A stretch of DNA of 64,000 bases from Flavobacterium sp. 5 (GCF_002813295.1 NZ_PHUE01000001.1:3906001-3970000); one strand, 5' to 3'. Numbered from the stretch's first letter, positions 46,016 to 56,076 are shown. The notes: generated by a model from the letters alone, not told the origin. Program-made: numbers and translations.

Positions 46016-46495
46016 TTATTTGGTATAATTAATTTTTTGAATTTGTCTTTTGTGTCTGAGAACATGGACGATCGCATGTTCTGTTAATTGTTCAATGTCA
46101 TATAGCTGTCCAGAACCAATTTTTATTTTTAAAGAATTATCGTTTTGCTCAAGTTCACTATCCTTAATGTTCGAAAAAACATTTTGTGTAAACGCAAAAA
46201 CATTGTCGAGGTCTATTAAATATTCTTTAATTGTATTACGAAAGGTTTTGTCTGGTTGTTTGATAGTATGACCTTTGATATTATTAATGCTAGTTGCATA
46301 GCCATACCCAGCATTTACAACATGAGATAAAATTGCTTGGATAGATTTACAATCTTCGTTGGTTGTGTGTTGATTAAAAACAATAGGTAAGACATTATCA
46401 GGAATATCTTCAATAACCTTTTTTAAATCTAGAATCATTTGTTCATATATGTCAAGCAACGCTCCAACCGCATCTTGTCTGTTTGTTTTTACCAT
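46016..46495 (-). CDS. DinB-like four-helix-bundle protein
   Basis: A 159-residue protein of the DinB/YfiT superfamily. The pattern is four helices with a potential metal triad: His in QAILSHVVNAGYGYA and His residues in the C-terminal QLTEHAIVHVLRHKRQIQ. These proteins often act as thiol transferases or are damage-inducible. Function is not assignable further. It is flanked on the 3' side by a GAAA-loop terminator. Confidence 0.82.
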   Translation of the reverse strand: MVKTNRQDAVGALLDIYEQMILDLKKVIEDIPDNVLPIVFNQHTTNEDCKSIQAILSHVVNAGYGYATSINNIKGHTIKQPDKTFRNTIKEYLIDLDNVFAFTQNVFSNIKDSELEQNDNSLKIKIGSGQLYDIEQLTEHAIVHVLRHKRQIQKINYTK

Positions 46496-46618
46496 TATTG
46501 TTTGTTGAGTGTATATTTATTTGGATTATAAGTATTAATTGTGGGGTGCTTTTTGCACTTAATGTTTGCTTGGATTTACTAATCGTAAATAGCTTTTGCT
46601 ATTTTGCTAAATTATAAA

Positions 46619-46648
46619 ATAAAAGACCAGTCTTTCGACCAGTGTTTT
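46619..46648 (-). terminator. GAAA-loop terminator of the repeat histidine kinase gene
   Basis: On the minus strand, CACTGGTC, GAAA, GACTGGTC: 11 of the 12 surrounding pairs form, counting two G-U pairs and one C-C mismatch. It lies about 90 bp after the stop codon. Confidence 0.65.
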
Positions 46649-46737
46649 GGTTAGCAATCTAATTGCAGTATTACTATTTGAGTAATGAGTTATAAAAAAT
46701 TAATTGGTTAGAATTATAATTGATGTTACTATTATGG

Positions 46738-48234
46738 CTAATTCTGTACAGCAGGAATGTAAATATTAAAAGTAGCTCCTTTGTTTAATTTGCCGTTTGC
46801 GGTAATAATTCCATGATGATTTTCTACTATTTTTCTCGCGATGGTAAGACCAATTCCGGTGCCTTCATAATCGCCTTTTTCATGCAAGCGTTGGAAAATT
46901 TCAAATATTTTATGGTTGAATTCTGGGTCGAAACCTATTCCGTTATCGGCAATGCTAATATGATGATGATCTCGGTTTAAAGCATATTTCTTAGTGCTTA
47001 AGGAGTTGTATTTTATAAAATTGCTCTTAATTATAATATGAGATTTTAGTTCTGGTTTACAGAATTTAAGAGAATTACTGATGAGGTTTTGTAATAATTG
47101 ACGAAATTGAAAAGGAATTATATTAACGTCACTTAGTGTATGGACTTCTATTGTAGCGCTTTTTTCCTGCAATTGTTCTTTAAGCGAATCCATGACGTCC
47201 TGAACAATTTTATTTAGGTCACTGTTTTCAAACTTCCTTTGGGTAACGCTTGTACGAGAGTATGTAAGCAAATCATTTATCAGCGTCTGCATGTGCAAAG
47301 CTGAAAGTCTAGTACGTTCTACATAATATTTCCCCTTTGGAGATAAATTATCGTATTCTTCATCGAAAATCCTTCCCGAGAAAGCCTGAATTTTCCTCAA
47401 AGGCTCTTGTAAATCATGACTTGAAATGAAAGCGAAGGATTCTAGTTCTTTGTTTGCAATCAGTAATTCTGCTGCACGCTTTTCTTTTTCCTCGTTTTGA
47501 TAAGCAAGTTCTTTATTGGCGATGATTAATTCGGCAGCGCGGTCTTCCTTTTCCTTATTTTGGTAAGCCAGTTCTTTATTAGCAATAGCCAATTCTGCTG
47601 CACGCTTTTCTTTTTCCTTGTTTTGGAAAGCAAGTTCTTTATTAGCAATTATTAATTCGGCTGCGCGTTTTTCTTTCTCAGTAACCTGAAGAGCCAGTTC
47701 TTTATTGGCGATGATTAGTTCTGCTGCTCGGTCTTCCTTTTCTTGATTTTGATATGCCAGTTCTGTATTTGCAATCACTAATTCGGCCGCACGCTTTTCT
47801 TTTTCTTTGTTTTGGTAGGCAAGTTCTTTATTTGCAATGATCAATTCGGAAGCGCGTTTTCCTTTTTCAGTAACCTGAAGTGCTAGTTCTTTATTGGCAA
47901 CAATTAATTCTGCGGCGCGGTCTTCCTTTTCCTGATTTTGATATGCTAGCTCTATATTAGCAATAATCAATTCAGCGGCACGTCTTTCTTTTTCTATGTT
48001 TTGAAAGGCAAGCTCTTTATTAGCGATGACTAATTCGGCAGCACGTTTTCCTTTTTCAATAACCTGAAGCGCCAGTTCTTTATTGGCAATTACCAATTCA
48101 GCAGCGCGTTTTTCTTTTTCATGGTTTTGATATGCAAGTTCTTTATTAGCGGAGATTAATTCTTCGGCATAATTTTTTTTATCCTCAGCTTGAAGAGTAT
48201 TATTTTCAGTTACAGGAAGTGTTTTTTTACTCAT
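46738..48234 (-). CDS. Soluble histidine kinase with 21-residue coiled-coil repeats
   Basis: A 498-residue kinase with no membrane segment and no recognisable PAS or other sensor domain. Residues 23-253 are eleven copies of a 21-residue unit (such as AAELVIANKELALQVIEKGKR) plus a partial twelfth; 21 residues equal three heptads, so this is a long coiled coil. HisKA follows with His273 in ISSHDLQEPLRKI, then HATPase (LLQNLISNSLKF, DNGIGFDPEF, GTGIGLTIARKIV). No partner regulator is adjacent. The related layout is bacteriophytochrome-like kinases without their sensors. Confidence 0.93.
   Translation of the reverse strand: MSKKTLPVTENNTLQAEDKKNYAEELISANKELAYQNHEKEKRAAELVIANKELALQVIEKGKRAAELVIANKELAFQNIEKERRAAELIIANIELAYQNQEKEDRAAELIVANKELALQVTEKGKRASELIIANKELAYQNKEKEKRAAELVIANTELAYQNQEKEDRAAELIIANKELALQVTEKEKRAAELIIANKELAFQNKEKEKRAAELAIANKELAYQNKEKEDRAAELIIANKELAYQNEEKEKRAAELLIANKELESFAFISSHDLQEPLRKIQAFSGRIFDEEYDNLSPKGKYYVERTRLSALHMQTLINDLLTYSRTSVTQRKFENSDLNKIVQDVMDSLKEQLQEKSATIEVHTLSDVNIIPFQFRQLLQNLISNSLKFCKPELKSHIIIKSNFIKYNSLSTKKYALNRDHHHISIADNGIGFDPEFNHKIFEIFQRLHEKGDYEGTGIGLTIARKIVENHHGIITANGKLNKGATFNIYIPAVQN
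47476..48168. repeat. 63-bp in-frame tandem repeat (11 units) within the kinase gene
   Basis: Eleven 63-bp units encode residues 23-253. The units follow a period of three: YQN-x-EK, LQV-x-EK and YQN or FQN types alternate, giving a higher-order repeat of 189 bp. Units 4-6 and 7-9 are the most alike. Confidence 0.88.
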
Positions 48235-48316
48235 TTACTTTAGATATCTCTCAAAGATAGTATAAGTGGATTTAGATTAAGCCATTTTCAACGGAGTTTA
48301 CTTTTTAAAGTGCTGT

Positions 48317-48916
48317 TTAGATAGTTTCGATTACATTTTCTAATAATCTCCTAGATTTTGGTGTTACTTCAATTCGGTTGAAATCATCTTCAGACCCATA
48401 ACCTACAGCCATAGCAAATAATGGTTTGTATGTCTTCATGTTAAGAATAGTCATATATTTATCTGATTCTATACCTTCCATAGGTGTTGAATCTAGACCT
48501 AGGGCAGCACTAGCTGTCAGGCCAACTCCCAAAGCTATATAGACTTGTTTGGAAAACCATATTTTCAAATCCGATTCCGGCATACTTGCTTTAATCTGAT
48601 TGTACCAATCTTTTCTAGCTTGCGGTAATTCATTATTGACCACTTTTTGAAAAGCATCCAAATCATCTGCCACACTAAATACAACTAATAGCTTGGCTTG
48701 ATTTATTTTTTCTTCATTATGCATGGAAACTGAAGCTAATTTTGCTTTCATTTCTGGATTTTGTACAAATGTAAATTTCCAAGGCTGAATATTTATCGAA
48801 GAAGGAGTAAGGCGTAAAATTTCTTTCAAATCTTCAATTTTTTCTTGTGGTATCTCCTTATCAGCGTTGTATTTTTTTGCAGTATATCTTTTTTCTATTA
48901 ATTTTAAAATATTCAT
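48317..48916 (-). CDS. NAD(P)H-dependent nitroreductase
   Basis: A 199-residue FMN-dependent nitroreductase. It begins LKLIEKRYTAKKYNADKEIP; RLTPSSINIQPWKFTFV is the FMN-binding segment and the C-terminal GLDSTPMEGIESDKY and FAMAVGYGSEDD blocks are typical. It is a distant paralogue of the 36694 enzyme. It lies on its own, 82 bp upstream of the repeat histidine kinase on the same strand. The substrate is unknown. Confidence 0.9.
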   Translation of the reverse strand: MNILKLIEKRYTAKKYNADKEIPQEKIEDLKEILRLTPSSINIQPWKFTFVQNPEMKAKLASVSMHNEEKINQAKLLVVFSVADDLDAFQKVVNNELPQARKDWYNQIKASMPESDLKIWFSKQVYIALGVGLTASAALGLDSTPMEGIESDKYMTILNMKTYKPLFAMAVGYGSEDDFNRIEVTPKSRRLLENVIETI

Positions 48917-48973
48917 GGGTTGTACTTTTTAATGAAATGATTCACTAGATAACTGATTATCATATAATTATAG

Positions 48974-49369
48974 TTAGTTATCCGTTGATTGTATTAAGAT
49001 TTGTATTGGTGAACTTAACAGGATTTGATGTTTTATGTTTTTTATTAGTATCGGCTCACCTTTTAATTCTAAAGGGTAAGTAATTGCTGAAGCAAAGTCA
49101 GTTTTATTAGCGAGTTGAGTTTCGAATTTTTTAACTCCGAATTTTGCAGCTAACAAGCAAAGCAATTGGTCAATTTCTTCTGCATACATTGATACTCTTT
49201 GCCATTCTCCATCATAAGTTACAAGTATGACAAAATAATCCTCGTCCAGAGCGTTTAAAGCGAGTTCACCGACGGCTATAATTTGATCTAATGAGAGCTC
49301 TAAAATAGTCTCATTCTTCCAAATCCAATTAATAGTTTTTCCATCAATCTTTATACGTCCGCTGCTCAT
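48974..49369 (-). CDS. Conserved hypothetical protein
   Basis: A 131-residue soluble protein that I do not recognise. The sequence is beta-rich at both ends (SSGRIKIDGKTINWIWKNET, EDYFVILVTYDGEWQRVSMY) with a central helix (EIDQLLCLLAAKFGVKKFE). No signal peptide or membrane segment is visible. It lies upstream of the nitroreductase gene on the same strand and may share its transcript. Confidence 0.65.
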   Translation of the reverse strand: MSSGRIKIDGKTINWIWKNETILELSLDQIIAVGELALNALDEDYFVILVTYDGEWQRVSMYAEEIDQLLCLLAAKFGVKKFETQLANKTDFASAITYPLELKGEPILIKNIKHQILLSSPIQILIQSTDN

Positions 49370-49514
49370 TTTCTTTTAGCTGTTTATTGGTTTGTTTTTA
49401 TGTTTATGAAAGATTAATTACAGATACAAAGTTAAGCTAATTATTGGTTTGTATAATTCGATTAATATTTGATAATGGCTAGATTTTTGGTATTAGAATG
49501 ATAAAAGTTCTCTC

Positions 49515-49583
49515 TAGCCCCCGATGGTAGCAAATATCCTTTTGGGCTGGAGTTCAGCCTAAAAGATATTGCGGACAGCGGGA
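49515..49583 (+). repeat. Dispersed hairpin element, copy B
   Basis: Left end TAGCCCCCGATGGTAG, right end GATATTGCGGACAGCGGGA. Central stem CTTTTGGGCTG (49539-49549) pairs with CAGCCTAAAAG (49555-49565) including one G-T. Confidence 0.85.
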
Positions 49584-49620
49584 GGGAAGCTGTTATAAAA
49601 AACAAGGGTTATGTACCTAA

Positions 49621-49650
49621 AAAAAACACTAGCCTTTCGACTAGTGTTTT
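49621..49650 (-). terminator. GAAA-loop terminator of clpB
   Basis: Same stem and loop as that of the DinB gene (45966): AACACTAGTC, GAAA, GGCTAGTGTT on the minus strand, 25 bp after the clpB stop. Confidence 0.88.
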
Positions 49651-49674
49651 GAATTTGTTTAAAAAACTTTTTAT

Positions 49675-52278
49675 TTAGTTAACCAACTCACTTTGATTTC
49701 TAAAAACCAATTCTCCATCAAAAGAATCCAGTAAAATAATACTGTCTGTTTTGATGTTACCAGCCAGAATTTCTTTAGATAATTTATTCAAAACATCTCT
49801 TTGAATTACACGTTTAACGGGTCTTGCACCAAATTGTGGATCATAACCTTTTTCAGATAAATAATCGATAGCTTCCGTTGTAGCATCCATTGTGATGCCT
49901 TGCTGTGCAAGCATTTTGGTAATACTTTTCAATTGTAATCCAACAATTTGAGTAATATTAGCATTGGTCAATGGAGTAAACATCACAATCTCATCAATAC
50001 GATTGATAAACTCTGGACGTAAGGTTTGTTTTAATAAACCAAGTACTTCTATTTTTGCCAATTCTGTGGCAGCTTCAACGCTTCCTTTTAAATTCTCGAA
50101 TTTCTCTTGAATAATCTGGCTTCCCATATTGGAAGTCATAATGATAATCGTGTTTTTAAAATCAGCCAAACGTCCTTTGTTGTCTGTCAAACGTCCTTCG
50201 TCCAATACTTGCAACAAAATATTGAAAGTATCAGGATGAGCTTTCTCGATTTCATCCAGTAATATCACAGAATACGGTTTTCTACGTACTGCTTCAGTCA
50301 ATTGTCCTCCCTCGTCATATCCTACATATCCTGGAGGTGCACCTACCAATCTACTGACGCTGTGACGTTCCTGATATTCACTCATATCAATTCGGGTCAT
50401 GGCATTTTCGTCGTCAAATAGATATTCTGCTAATGCTTTTGCAAGTTCTGTTTTACCAACTCCTGTTGTTCCTAGGAAAAGGAAGGTTCCCACGGGTTTT
50501 TTCATATCCTGTAAACCCGCACGACTACGACGTACAGCATCACTCACAGCTTCGATAGCTTCAGTTTGCCCTACAACACGTTTGCGTAATTCATCTTCCA
50601 GATGCAATAGTTTTTCGCGTTCTCCCTGTAGCATTTTCATCACAGGAATTCCAGTCCATTTGGCAACTACTTCGGCTATATCTTCACGAGTTACCTCTTC
50701 CTTAATCAAAGAATTTCCTGATTGATTTTCCTGTAATTGTTTGGTAAAAATATCCAAGCGTTCTTGTGCTTCTTTGATTTTTCCGTAACGAATTTCGGCT
50801 ACTTTACCATAATCACCTTCTCGTTCTGCACGTTCTGCCTCATGTTTTAGGTCTTCGATTTCTGTTTTTACTGCTTGAATGTTATCAACAACATCTTTCT
50901 CCGATTTCCATTTGGCGTAGATTACGTTGCGTTCTTCTTTTAGATTAGCCAATTCCAAACCTAATGTTTTAAGTTTGCTTTCATCTTTTTCACGTTTGAT
51001 GGCTTCAATTTCGATTTCCAGCTGCATTACTTTTCGATCCAAAACATCCAATTCCTCAGGTTTTGAGTTGATTTCCATACGCAGTTTAGAAGCAGCTTCG
51101 TCTATTAAGTCGATAGCTTTGTCTGGAAGGAAACGATTGGTGATGTAGCGTTGGGAAAGGGTTACAGCGGCAATAATTGCATCGTCTTTAATTTGAACTT
51201 TATGATGTGTTTCATATTTTTCCTTGATTCCTCTAAGAATTGAAATGGCACTTTCGGTATCAGGTTCCTCAATCATAATTTTTTGGAAACGACGTTCCAA
51301 TGCTTTGTCTTTTTCGAAATATTTTTGGTATTCATCCAAAGTGGTTGCACCTATAGCGCGTAATTCACCACGAGCCAAGGCTGGTTTTAATATGTTAGCT
51401 GCATCCATAGCACCTTCGCCACCGCCTGCACCAACAAGCGTGTGAATTTCGTCTATGAAAAGAACAATATCACCTTCAGCATTGGTAACTTCTTTTACCA
51501 CAGATTTTAAACGTTCTTCAAATTCTCCTTTGTATTTAGCCCCAGCAATTAAAGCTCCCATATCTAGAGAGAATACGATTTTATCTTTTAAATTATCTGG
51601 AACATCGCCATCTACAATACGGTGTGCCAATCCTTCAGCAATAGCTGTTTTACCAACACCAGGCTCACCAACCAACATCGGATTGTTTTTGGTTCTTCGA
51701 GTTAGGATTTGTAGTACGCGTCGGATTTCTTCATCGCGGCCAATAACAGGATCGAGTTTGCCATTTCTGGCTAATTCGTTGAGGTTTTTAGCATATTTAT
51801 TCAATGAATTATAAGTTTCTTCGGCAGATGCTGAGGTTACTCTTTCTCCTTTACGCAATTCTTCAATAGCTGCTTTTAATCCTTTTCCAGTTACTCCTTG
51901 GTCTTTTAGGATTTGAGATACTTTACTTTTTGAGTCAAATATACCGAGGATCAAATGTTCAATTGAAACGTATTCGTCATTCATTTTTTTAGCAATAATT
52001 TCGGCTTCGTTCAAAGCAGCATTAGCCGTTCTAGAAAGTTGAATCTCACCTCCTGATACTTTTGGAAAACTCTGAATCGTTGCGTCTAAAATTTGAAGAA
52101 ACAGGGGCACATTGACGTTGAGTTTTTTCAAAATAAAAGGAGCTACGTTTTCATCTACATCAAAAATAGCTTTGAAAATGTGTTCGTTTTCTATTTGTTG
52201 TTGCCCCAAACTCTGAACCAATTGCTGCGAAAGCTGGATTGCTTCTTGCGATTTAATGGTAAACTTATTAATGTTCAT
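49675..52278 (-). CDS. clpB: Disaggregating chaperone ClpB
   Basis: An 867-residue AAA+ chaperone that, with DnaK, resolves protein aggregates. Order: N-terminal Clp domain ([20 protein letters not shown]), AAA-1 with Walker [16 protein letters not shown] near residue 200 and Walker B ILFIDEIH (VLFIDEIH in the reading), the coiled-coil middle domain (about 400-530, rich in Lys and Glu), AAA-2 with Walker [17 protein letters not shown] near 600, and the D2 tail. It is heat-shock related. It diverges from ytxJ. Confidence 0.97.
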   Translation of the reverse strand: MNINKFTIKSQEAIQLSQQLVQSLGQQQIENEHIFKAIFDVDENVAPFILKKLNVNVPLFLQILDATIQSFPKVSGGEIQLSRTANAALNEAEIIAKKMNDEYVSIEHLILGIFDSKSKVSQILKDQGVTGKGLKAAIEELRKGERVTSASAEETYNSLNKYAKNLNELARNGKLDPVIGRDEEIRRVLQILTRRTKNNPMLVGEPGVGKTAIAEGLAHRIVDGDVPDNLKDKIVFSLDMGALIAGAKYKGEFEERLKSVVKEVTNAEGDIVLFIDEIHTLVGAGGGEGAMDAANILKPALARGELRAIGATTLDEYQKYFEKDKALERRFQKIMIEEPDTESAISILRGIKEKYETHHKVQIKDDAIIAAVTLSQRYITNRFLPDKAIDLIDEAASKLRMEINSKPEELDVLDRKVMQLEIEIEAIKREKDESKLKTLGLELANLKEERNVIYAKWKSEKDVVDNIQAVKTEIEDLKHEAERAEREGDYGKVAEIRYGKIKEAQERLDIFTKQLQENQSGNSLIKEEVTREDIAEVVAKWTGIPVMKMLQGEREKLLHLEDELRKRVVGQTEAIEAVSDAVRRSRAGLQDMKKPVGTFLFLGTTGVGKTELAKALAEYLFDDENAMTRIDMSEYQERHSVSRLVGAPPGYVGYDEGGQLTEAVRRKPYSVILLDEIEKAHPDTFNILLQVLDEGRLTDNKGRLADFKNTIIIMTSNMGSQIIQEKFENLKGSVEAATELAKIEVLGLLKQTLRPEFINRIDEIVMFTPLTNANITQIVGLQLKSITKMLAQQGITMDATTEAIDYLSEKGYDPQFGARPVKRVIQRDVLNKLSKEILAGNIKTDSIILLDSFDGELVFRNQSELVN

Positions 52279-52428
52279 GATTAAAGGTTTTATATTTTTT
52301 ATTATTTAATAACTAACTTTGCAAAAGAAATGTCAAATTACATTCCATTGTAAAACTATGGACAATTTGACGTTTACAGTGTGATTTTTATCATATTACA
52401 CAGACAAAACGACATAAAACAAGACAAA

Positions 52429-52818
52429 ATGAGTATATTTTCAAATATTTTTGGAGGTTCAGAAAACGAAAACACATCGAATAGTAAAGTAAAATGGATT
52501 CCATTAACTTTCTCAGGACAGTTGGATGAAATTGTTGCCTTTTCGGATCAAAATCCAGTAGTGATTTTCAAACACAGTACGCGTTGTAGTATAAGCCGAT
52601 TTGCCTTAAAACAATTTGAAAAAGAGTATGATTTAAAAGATAATGTTGATGCTTATTTTTTGGATTTATTAGAATATCGTGACATTTCAAATGAAATTGC
52701 AACTCGTTTTAATGTATTTCATCAATCTCCACAATTGATATTGATTAAAGATGGAAAATCAGTTTATGATGTTTCTCATGATGCTATTGATGCTGAGGAA
52801 TTGAAAAGTAAAATTTAG
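52429..52818 (+). CDS. ytxJ: YtxJ, bacillithiol-system redox protein
   Basis: A 129-residue thioredoxin-fold protein, known as the monothiol bacilliredoxin-like YtxJ. KHSTRCSISRFALKQFEKEY has the Cys at the helix start that takes the active-site role, and SPQLILIKDGKSVYDVSHDA holds the family's cis-Pro and terminal signature. It should de-bacillithiolate proteins or buffer thiols. GTG at 52381 is an alternative start, but ATG 52429 fits. Divergent from clpB; an 8-bp inverted repeat (52332-52339, 52364-52371) lies between them. Confidence 0.9.
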   Translation: MSIFSNIFGGSENENTSNSKVKWIPLTFSGQLDEIVAFSDQNPVVIFKHSTRCSISRFALKQFEKEYDLKDNVDAYFLDLLEYRDISNEIATRFNVFHQSPQLILIKDGKSVYDVSHDAIDAEELKSKI

Positions 52819-52829
52819 TGCGATTTTTT

Positions 52830-52916
52830 TTAAAGCCATATAAGTCATAATAAGTTCAAGTTTTCTCTAAATAGTAGAGACTGTCTTAAATAAACTTATA
52901 TGACTTATATGCTTTA
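52830..52916. repeat. Long imperfect palindrome between convergent genes
   Basis: TAAAGCCATATAAGTCATAA on the left pairs imperfectly with TATGACTTATATGCTTTA on the right over about 23 bp with a loop of about 35 bases. It lies between ytxJ and the first of the two membrane-protein genes and may end both transcripts. Confidence 0.6.
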
Positions 52917-52939
52917 AATTATAATTTTTTGGGAACGTT

Positions 52940-54127
52940 CTAAAATTCTCCTGAAGAACCGCCACCACTAAATCCACCGCCACCAAACTCCATTGGGGAT
53001 TCTTCAATTTTCGCTTCGGGTTTAAGCCCAAATTGAGAAGCAGCCACAAGAACCTGAAGATTGGCAAAAGCATTAGGGTTCGTAAATCGGTCTACTTTGA
53101 AAGTGATACCAGTTTCTTTAAGTTTTGTTTTTTTGATAGCAAAATAGGTAAATGTAAAAATAAGAAGTCCACCAATTGTCAAGGCAACTTCTGGAGGTAA
53201 AACATGATGATACGTTCTGAAAGTAAAAAAACTAAAACAAAGTGCTAAAAAACCAATCCAAAGCATTACCCGATCTTTGTTTTTCAAAGAAAAAATGAGA
53301 TAAACTACGGGGATTATAAATGTAAAAGCCCAAAAAAGCAAAGCAAAGGGAATTTCAGGACTTAAACCATTATAATAATATTCTTCAGAAAGAGTTGCGT
53401 TTAATTCTCTTACTACATAATAATTTCCCGCCAGATAAAATATGATGAGACAGAATCCTTTGACTAATTTTAGTCCGTTACAATAATAGGGAAAGATTAA
53501 GTTTTGCAATGTCTTTTTAGAAATAAAATAACCAAAACCAGATAATAACATCATTACAAAAGGCAATATAGCTTTACCAATTATTAAATAATCAAATACC
53601 AGATAAGCTACACTTCCTGTTATTCCAATGCAAGCGAGTAATGCCAAAGAAAGATTGAGATACCGCAGGTAGGTAATACTCGATACAATTGCCATTACTA
53701 TAAAAATAACCAGATAGTTGGGGTCATAATTTTGCTCAAACGTCTGTCCAACTGCAATCAGCAATGATAAGATTCCACCCAAAATAAAGGCATCATCTAG
53801 GCCAAAACCAAAAAAGTTCATTTCTCGGGAGATAAATTCTTTAACTCCAAAACCTAGCATAGCAAAGAAATAGAAAAAATAGATATAGTCATTGCCATTG
53901 GTAGCAAGCATCATTAGTGATATAAATCCGCAAACAGAGGAAAATAACATACATCCCAGAATAAAAAAGCCTATTCGGATAAAGATATTATTTTGACTTT
54001 TAAGTTTTAATAATGACAAGCTAAATGTTTTGTATTGATCAGAGCTAATGAAACCTGATTGTTTCAATCGATTGGCTTCTTCATCAATATACACATTGTC
54101 TAAAAGAGTTTTATTGTATGCTATCAT
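52940..54127 (-). CDS. Polytopic membrane protein with Gly/Ser-rich tail (DUF2157-like partner)
   Basis: A 395-residue protein with about ten membrane segments and an N-terminal cytoplasmic helix (LDNVYIDEEANRLKQSGFIS) like DUF2157 proteins. It ends GGGGFSGGGSSGEF, a tail of the kind seen in TPM/DUF2207 membrane proteins. Its start overlaps the end of the preceding gene by 17 bp, so the two are translationally coupled. Function unknown. Confidence 0.75.
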   Translation of the reverse strand: MIAYNKTLLDNVYIDEEANRLKQSGFISSDQYKTFSLSLLKLKSQNNIFIRIGFFILGCMLFSSVCGFISLMMLATNGNDYIYFFYFFAMLGFGVKEFISREMNFFGFGLDDAFILGGILSLLIAVGQTFEQNYDPNYLVIFIVMAIVSSITYLRYLNLSLALLACIGITGSVAYLVFDYLIIGKAILPFVMMLLSGFGYFISKKTLQNLIFPYYCNGLKLVKGFCLIIFYLAGNYYVVRELNATLSEEYYYNGLSPEIPFALLFWAFTFIIPVVYLIFSLKNKDRVMLWIGFLALCFSFFTFRTYHHVLPPEVALTIGGLLIFTFTYFAIKKTKLKETGITFKVDRFTNPNAFANLQVLVAASQFGLKPEAKIEESPMEFGGGGFSGGGSSGEF

Positions 54128-55109
54128 CAGTAGTATTTTTGTTAAAATGTTTAATCAGTTTTATAAAACCAAGTATTGAAAGAATAAAGTAGAAAGGTGT
54201 TGTAAAAATGAATACTGAGAAAAAATCATCAAAATGAATAAAAATTAAAGTCCTTACCAAAAAGATATTTATTCCAATATAACCATATATCACTGTGAAA
54301 ATAAACAAAGAAATGGATCTTATTTGAAAGCTTAGATTGTAAAAATAATAAGCAGCAACTCCTAAAACTAAACCAAAAGGAAACCAATAATCATCACATA
54401 AATTAACCATGCAAGCAATGCCAACTAGATGTAAGGAAAAAGTAAGATACACCAAATTGAAATGTTTTTTTAAATTGATTTTGCCCGCATATAATGCCCA
54501 AAGTAATAATGTCAAACCAAAAGCTAAACCAATATAGCTTAAGGTTCTATTATTAAACATTTCGTTTTCAAAATAATGTTTTGGATCTACCGAAAGACCC
54601 AAATAGGCTGCTATTCCTGTAATTCCTATTGATAAAACACTTTTATTGTCGAAATAATAGGCACAAAAAAGACTGATAAGCGTCGGTACTAAAGTAGCCA
54701 ACCCATAATGAGTTCCAAAAGTTTGGTATTGAAATTGTAAGTATCCCACAAACGTACAACTCAAAATTACAGATGTAAGTACTAAATAATCATAGAGAGG
54801 ATTAGTAAACGGAGCCTCTCCTTTTTTGAAGCCCTCATGATTTTTAAAACAAAAGTAAAAACACATTATTGTTATTATCAGTAACAATCCAAGTAAAACT
54901 GTATGTCCAATGGCGTCTATGTTTTGATATATCAAAATTCCAATGCCCGAAGTAAACATTAACATTGAAAGATATAATAAGAATTTTAATTCGTTATGGA
55001 CCGAAAACAAATTTAAACTTCGATAGTCCCGTACAGCTTCCAATTGTTCTTTAGTGATGTGATTTGTATCAAAAAGAGTTTGTGTTGCTTCATCTTCAAA
55101 ATTCGTCAT
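54111..55109 (-). CDS. DUF2157-like polytopic membrane protein
   Basis: A 332-residue protein with about nine membrane segments after a soluble N-terminal helix (LFDTNHITKEQLEAVRDYRS), the layout of DUF2157. It is coupled to the next gene (17-bp overlap), and the two probably form a heteromeric membrane complex; this is inference from gene order. A TATATTTG box (complement of 55132-55139) lies upstream as a possible -7 element. Confidence 0.78.
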   Translation of the reverse strand: MTNFEDEATQTLFDTNHITKEQLEAVRDYRSLNLFSVHNELKFLLYLSMLMFTSGIGILIYQNIDAIGHTVLLGLLLIITIMCFYFCFKNHEGFKKGEAPFTNPLYDYLVLTSVILSCTFVGYLQFQYQTFGTHYGLATLVPTLISLFCAYYFDNKSVLSIGITGIAAYLGLSVDPKHYFENEMFNNRTLSYIGLAFGLTLLLWALYAGKINLKKHFNLVYLTFSLHLVGIACMVNLCDDYWFPFGLVLGVAAYYFYNLSFQIRSISLFIFTVIYGYIGINIFLVRTLIFIHFDDFFSVFIFTTPFYFILSILGFIKLIKHFNKNTTDDSIQ

Positions 55110-55255
55110 AGTATTTAGTTAAGATATTTCTCAAATATATAGAATTTTTATTACTAATTAATGAGATACTATTTATTTAAAAGACTAAATTCAGGGATAG
55201 TTTTAATTTTGAGAATCGCTTAAAGATTTTGCTAGAGGAATTTATAAAGTAATAA

Positions 55256-55291
55256 AAAAACCAATTTTTCTATTTTAAAAAATTGGTTTTT
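55256..55291 (-). terminator. Terminator of the 55312 lipoprotein gene
   Basis: AAAAACCAATTTTT and AAAAATTGGTTTTT (14-bp arms) close to the stop codon at 55312. Confidence 0.85.
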
Positions 55292-55311
55292 ATTAATGAT
55301 AGTTGTTTGTA

Positions 55312-55887
55312 TTATTTCTGAATTTTAATATCTACTACAATCCTAGGATCGTAACCTACTCGATGTACAGATTTAATATAAATGGCTCCTTTTTTGCCAG
55401 ATGCATTTTTAAACAATACAATATTTGGAGTGTAGCTATCTGGAAATGATTCGTCATCGTCTGTATCAATTTTGAGGGTATCAAAATCAGAAGCCTTTTC
55501 TATTTTATTAAATTGATCAATAGTTAATAGATCTTTTTGATAATTTATAAATAAAGATAATGATGCATTTTTTATACCATAATCAGAGTCATTAGGGCTC
55601 ATAAAATAGTCTAATGATTGACCTCCACTATAAAAAGCAATGTCTATTTTAGGTAAAATAGTTGCGTCAATTTGGCTTTTTTTATACGATTTTCCTAATT
55701 CAGTTGAAAAATACCTACCAGCATCAAATCCTTCTACTTGGTCTAAAGAAAAAGTAACATCTGTAAAGGTTATTAAAGTTGCTGAATCAGTTTTAGTTGT
55801 TTCTGTTTTTGAATCATCACTTGAACAACTGTTGAAAAGCATGACGCTTAAGCATAAAAATAAGGCAATCTTTGGGGGTAATTTCAT
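55312..55887 (-). CDS. Surface lipoprotein of unknown function
   Basis: A 191-residue lipoprotein. The signal peptide ends LFNSC (lipid Cys21) and continues SSDDSKTETTK, which resembles the Ser-Asp-Asp surface-export signal of flavobacteria. The mature part has mixed helix and strand with no recognised domain; acidic stretch DTDDDESFPD is notable. The ATG at 55887 is chosen over the one at 55920, which would put an extra hydrophilic stretch before the signal peptide. Confidence 0.75.
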   Translation of the reverse strand: MKLPPKIALFLCLSVMLFNSCSSDDSKTETTKTDSATLITFTDVTFSLDQVEGFDAGRYFSTELGKSYKKSQIDATILPKIDIAFYSGGQSLDYFMSPNDSDYGIKNASLSLFINYQKDLLTIDQFNKIEKASDFDTLKIDTDDDESFPDSYTPNIVLFKNASGKKGAIYIKSVHRVGYDPRIVVDIKIQK

Positions 55888-56076
55888 AGTGTTAATTTTA
55901 TATTTTTTGTGAAAATACATAAAACCATGCGTGCATACTATTTTTATTTGTTAAAAAATAAATGTTTTAATATCATTCATTTCGATTGATGATTCAGATG
56001 AAATGGCCAAACTATTTTAATAAAATTGTATTCCCCAACACAATGCCGTATATTGCGAAATTATAAAATATATAAG

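Larger units (their letters stand above)
49370..49674. other. 305-bp gap with a dispersed element and a terminator
   Basis: It contains copy B of the dispersed hairpin element (49515-49583) and the clpB terminator (49621-49650). Nothing else stands out. Confidence 0.6.

Noticed and set aside
47476..48168. Regular repeats that could be mistaken for a CRISPR array
   Set aside because: 63-bp units are in frame, without spacers, and encode a coiled coil in a kinase.
50399..51814. Several long open frames antisense to clpB
   Set aside because: They lie wholly within the clpB coding region and reflect its codon composition; no family resemblance.
52332..52371. 8-bp inverted repeat between clpB and ytxJ as a heat-shock operator
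   Set aside because: Does not match the CIRCE consensus and the arms are short; kept only as a remark in the ytxJ entry.
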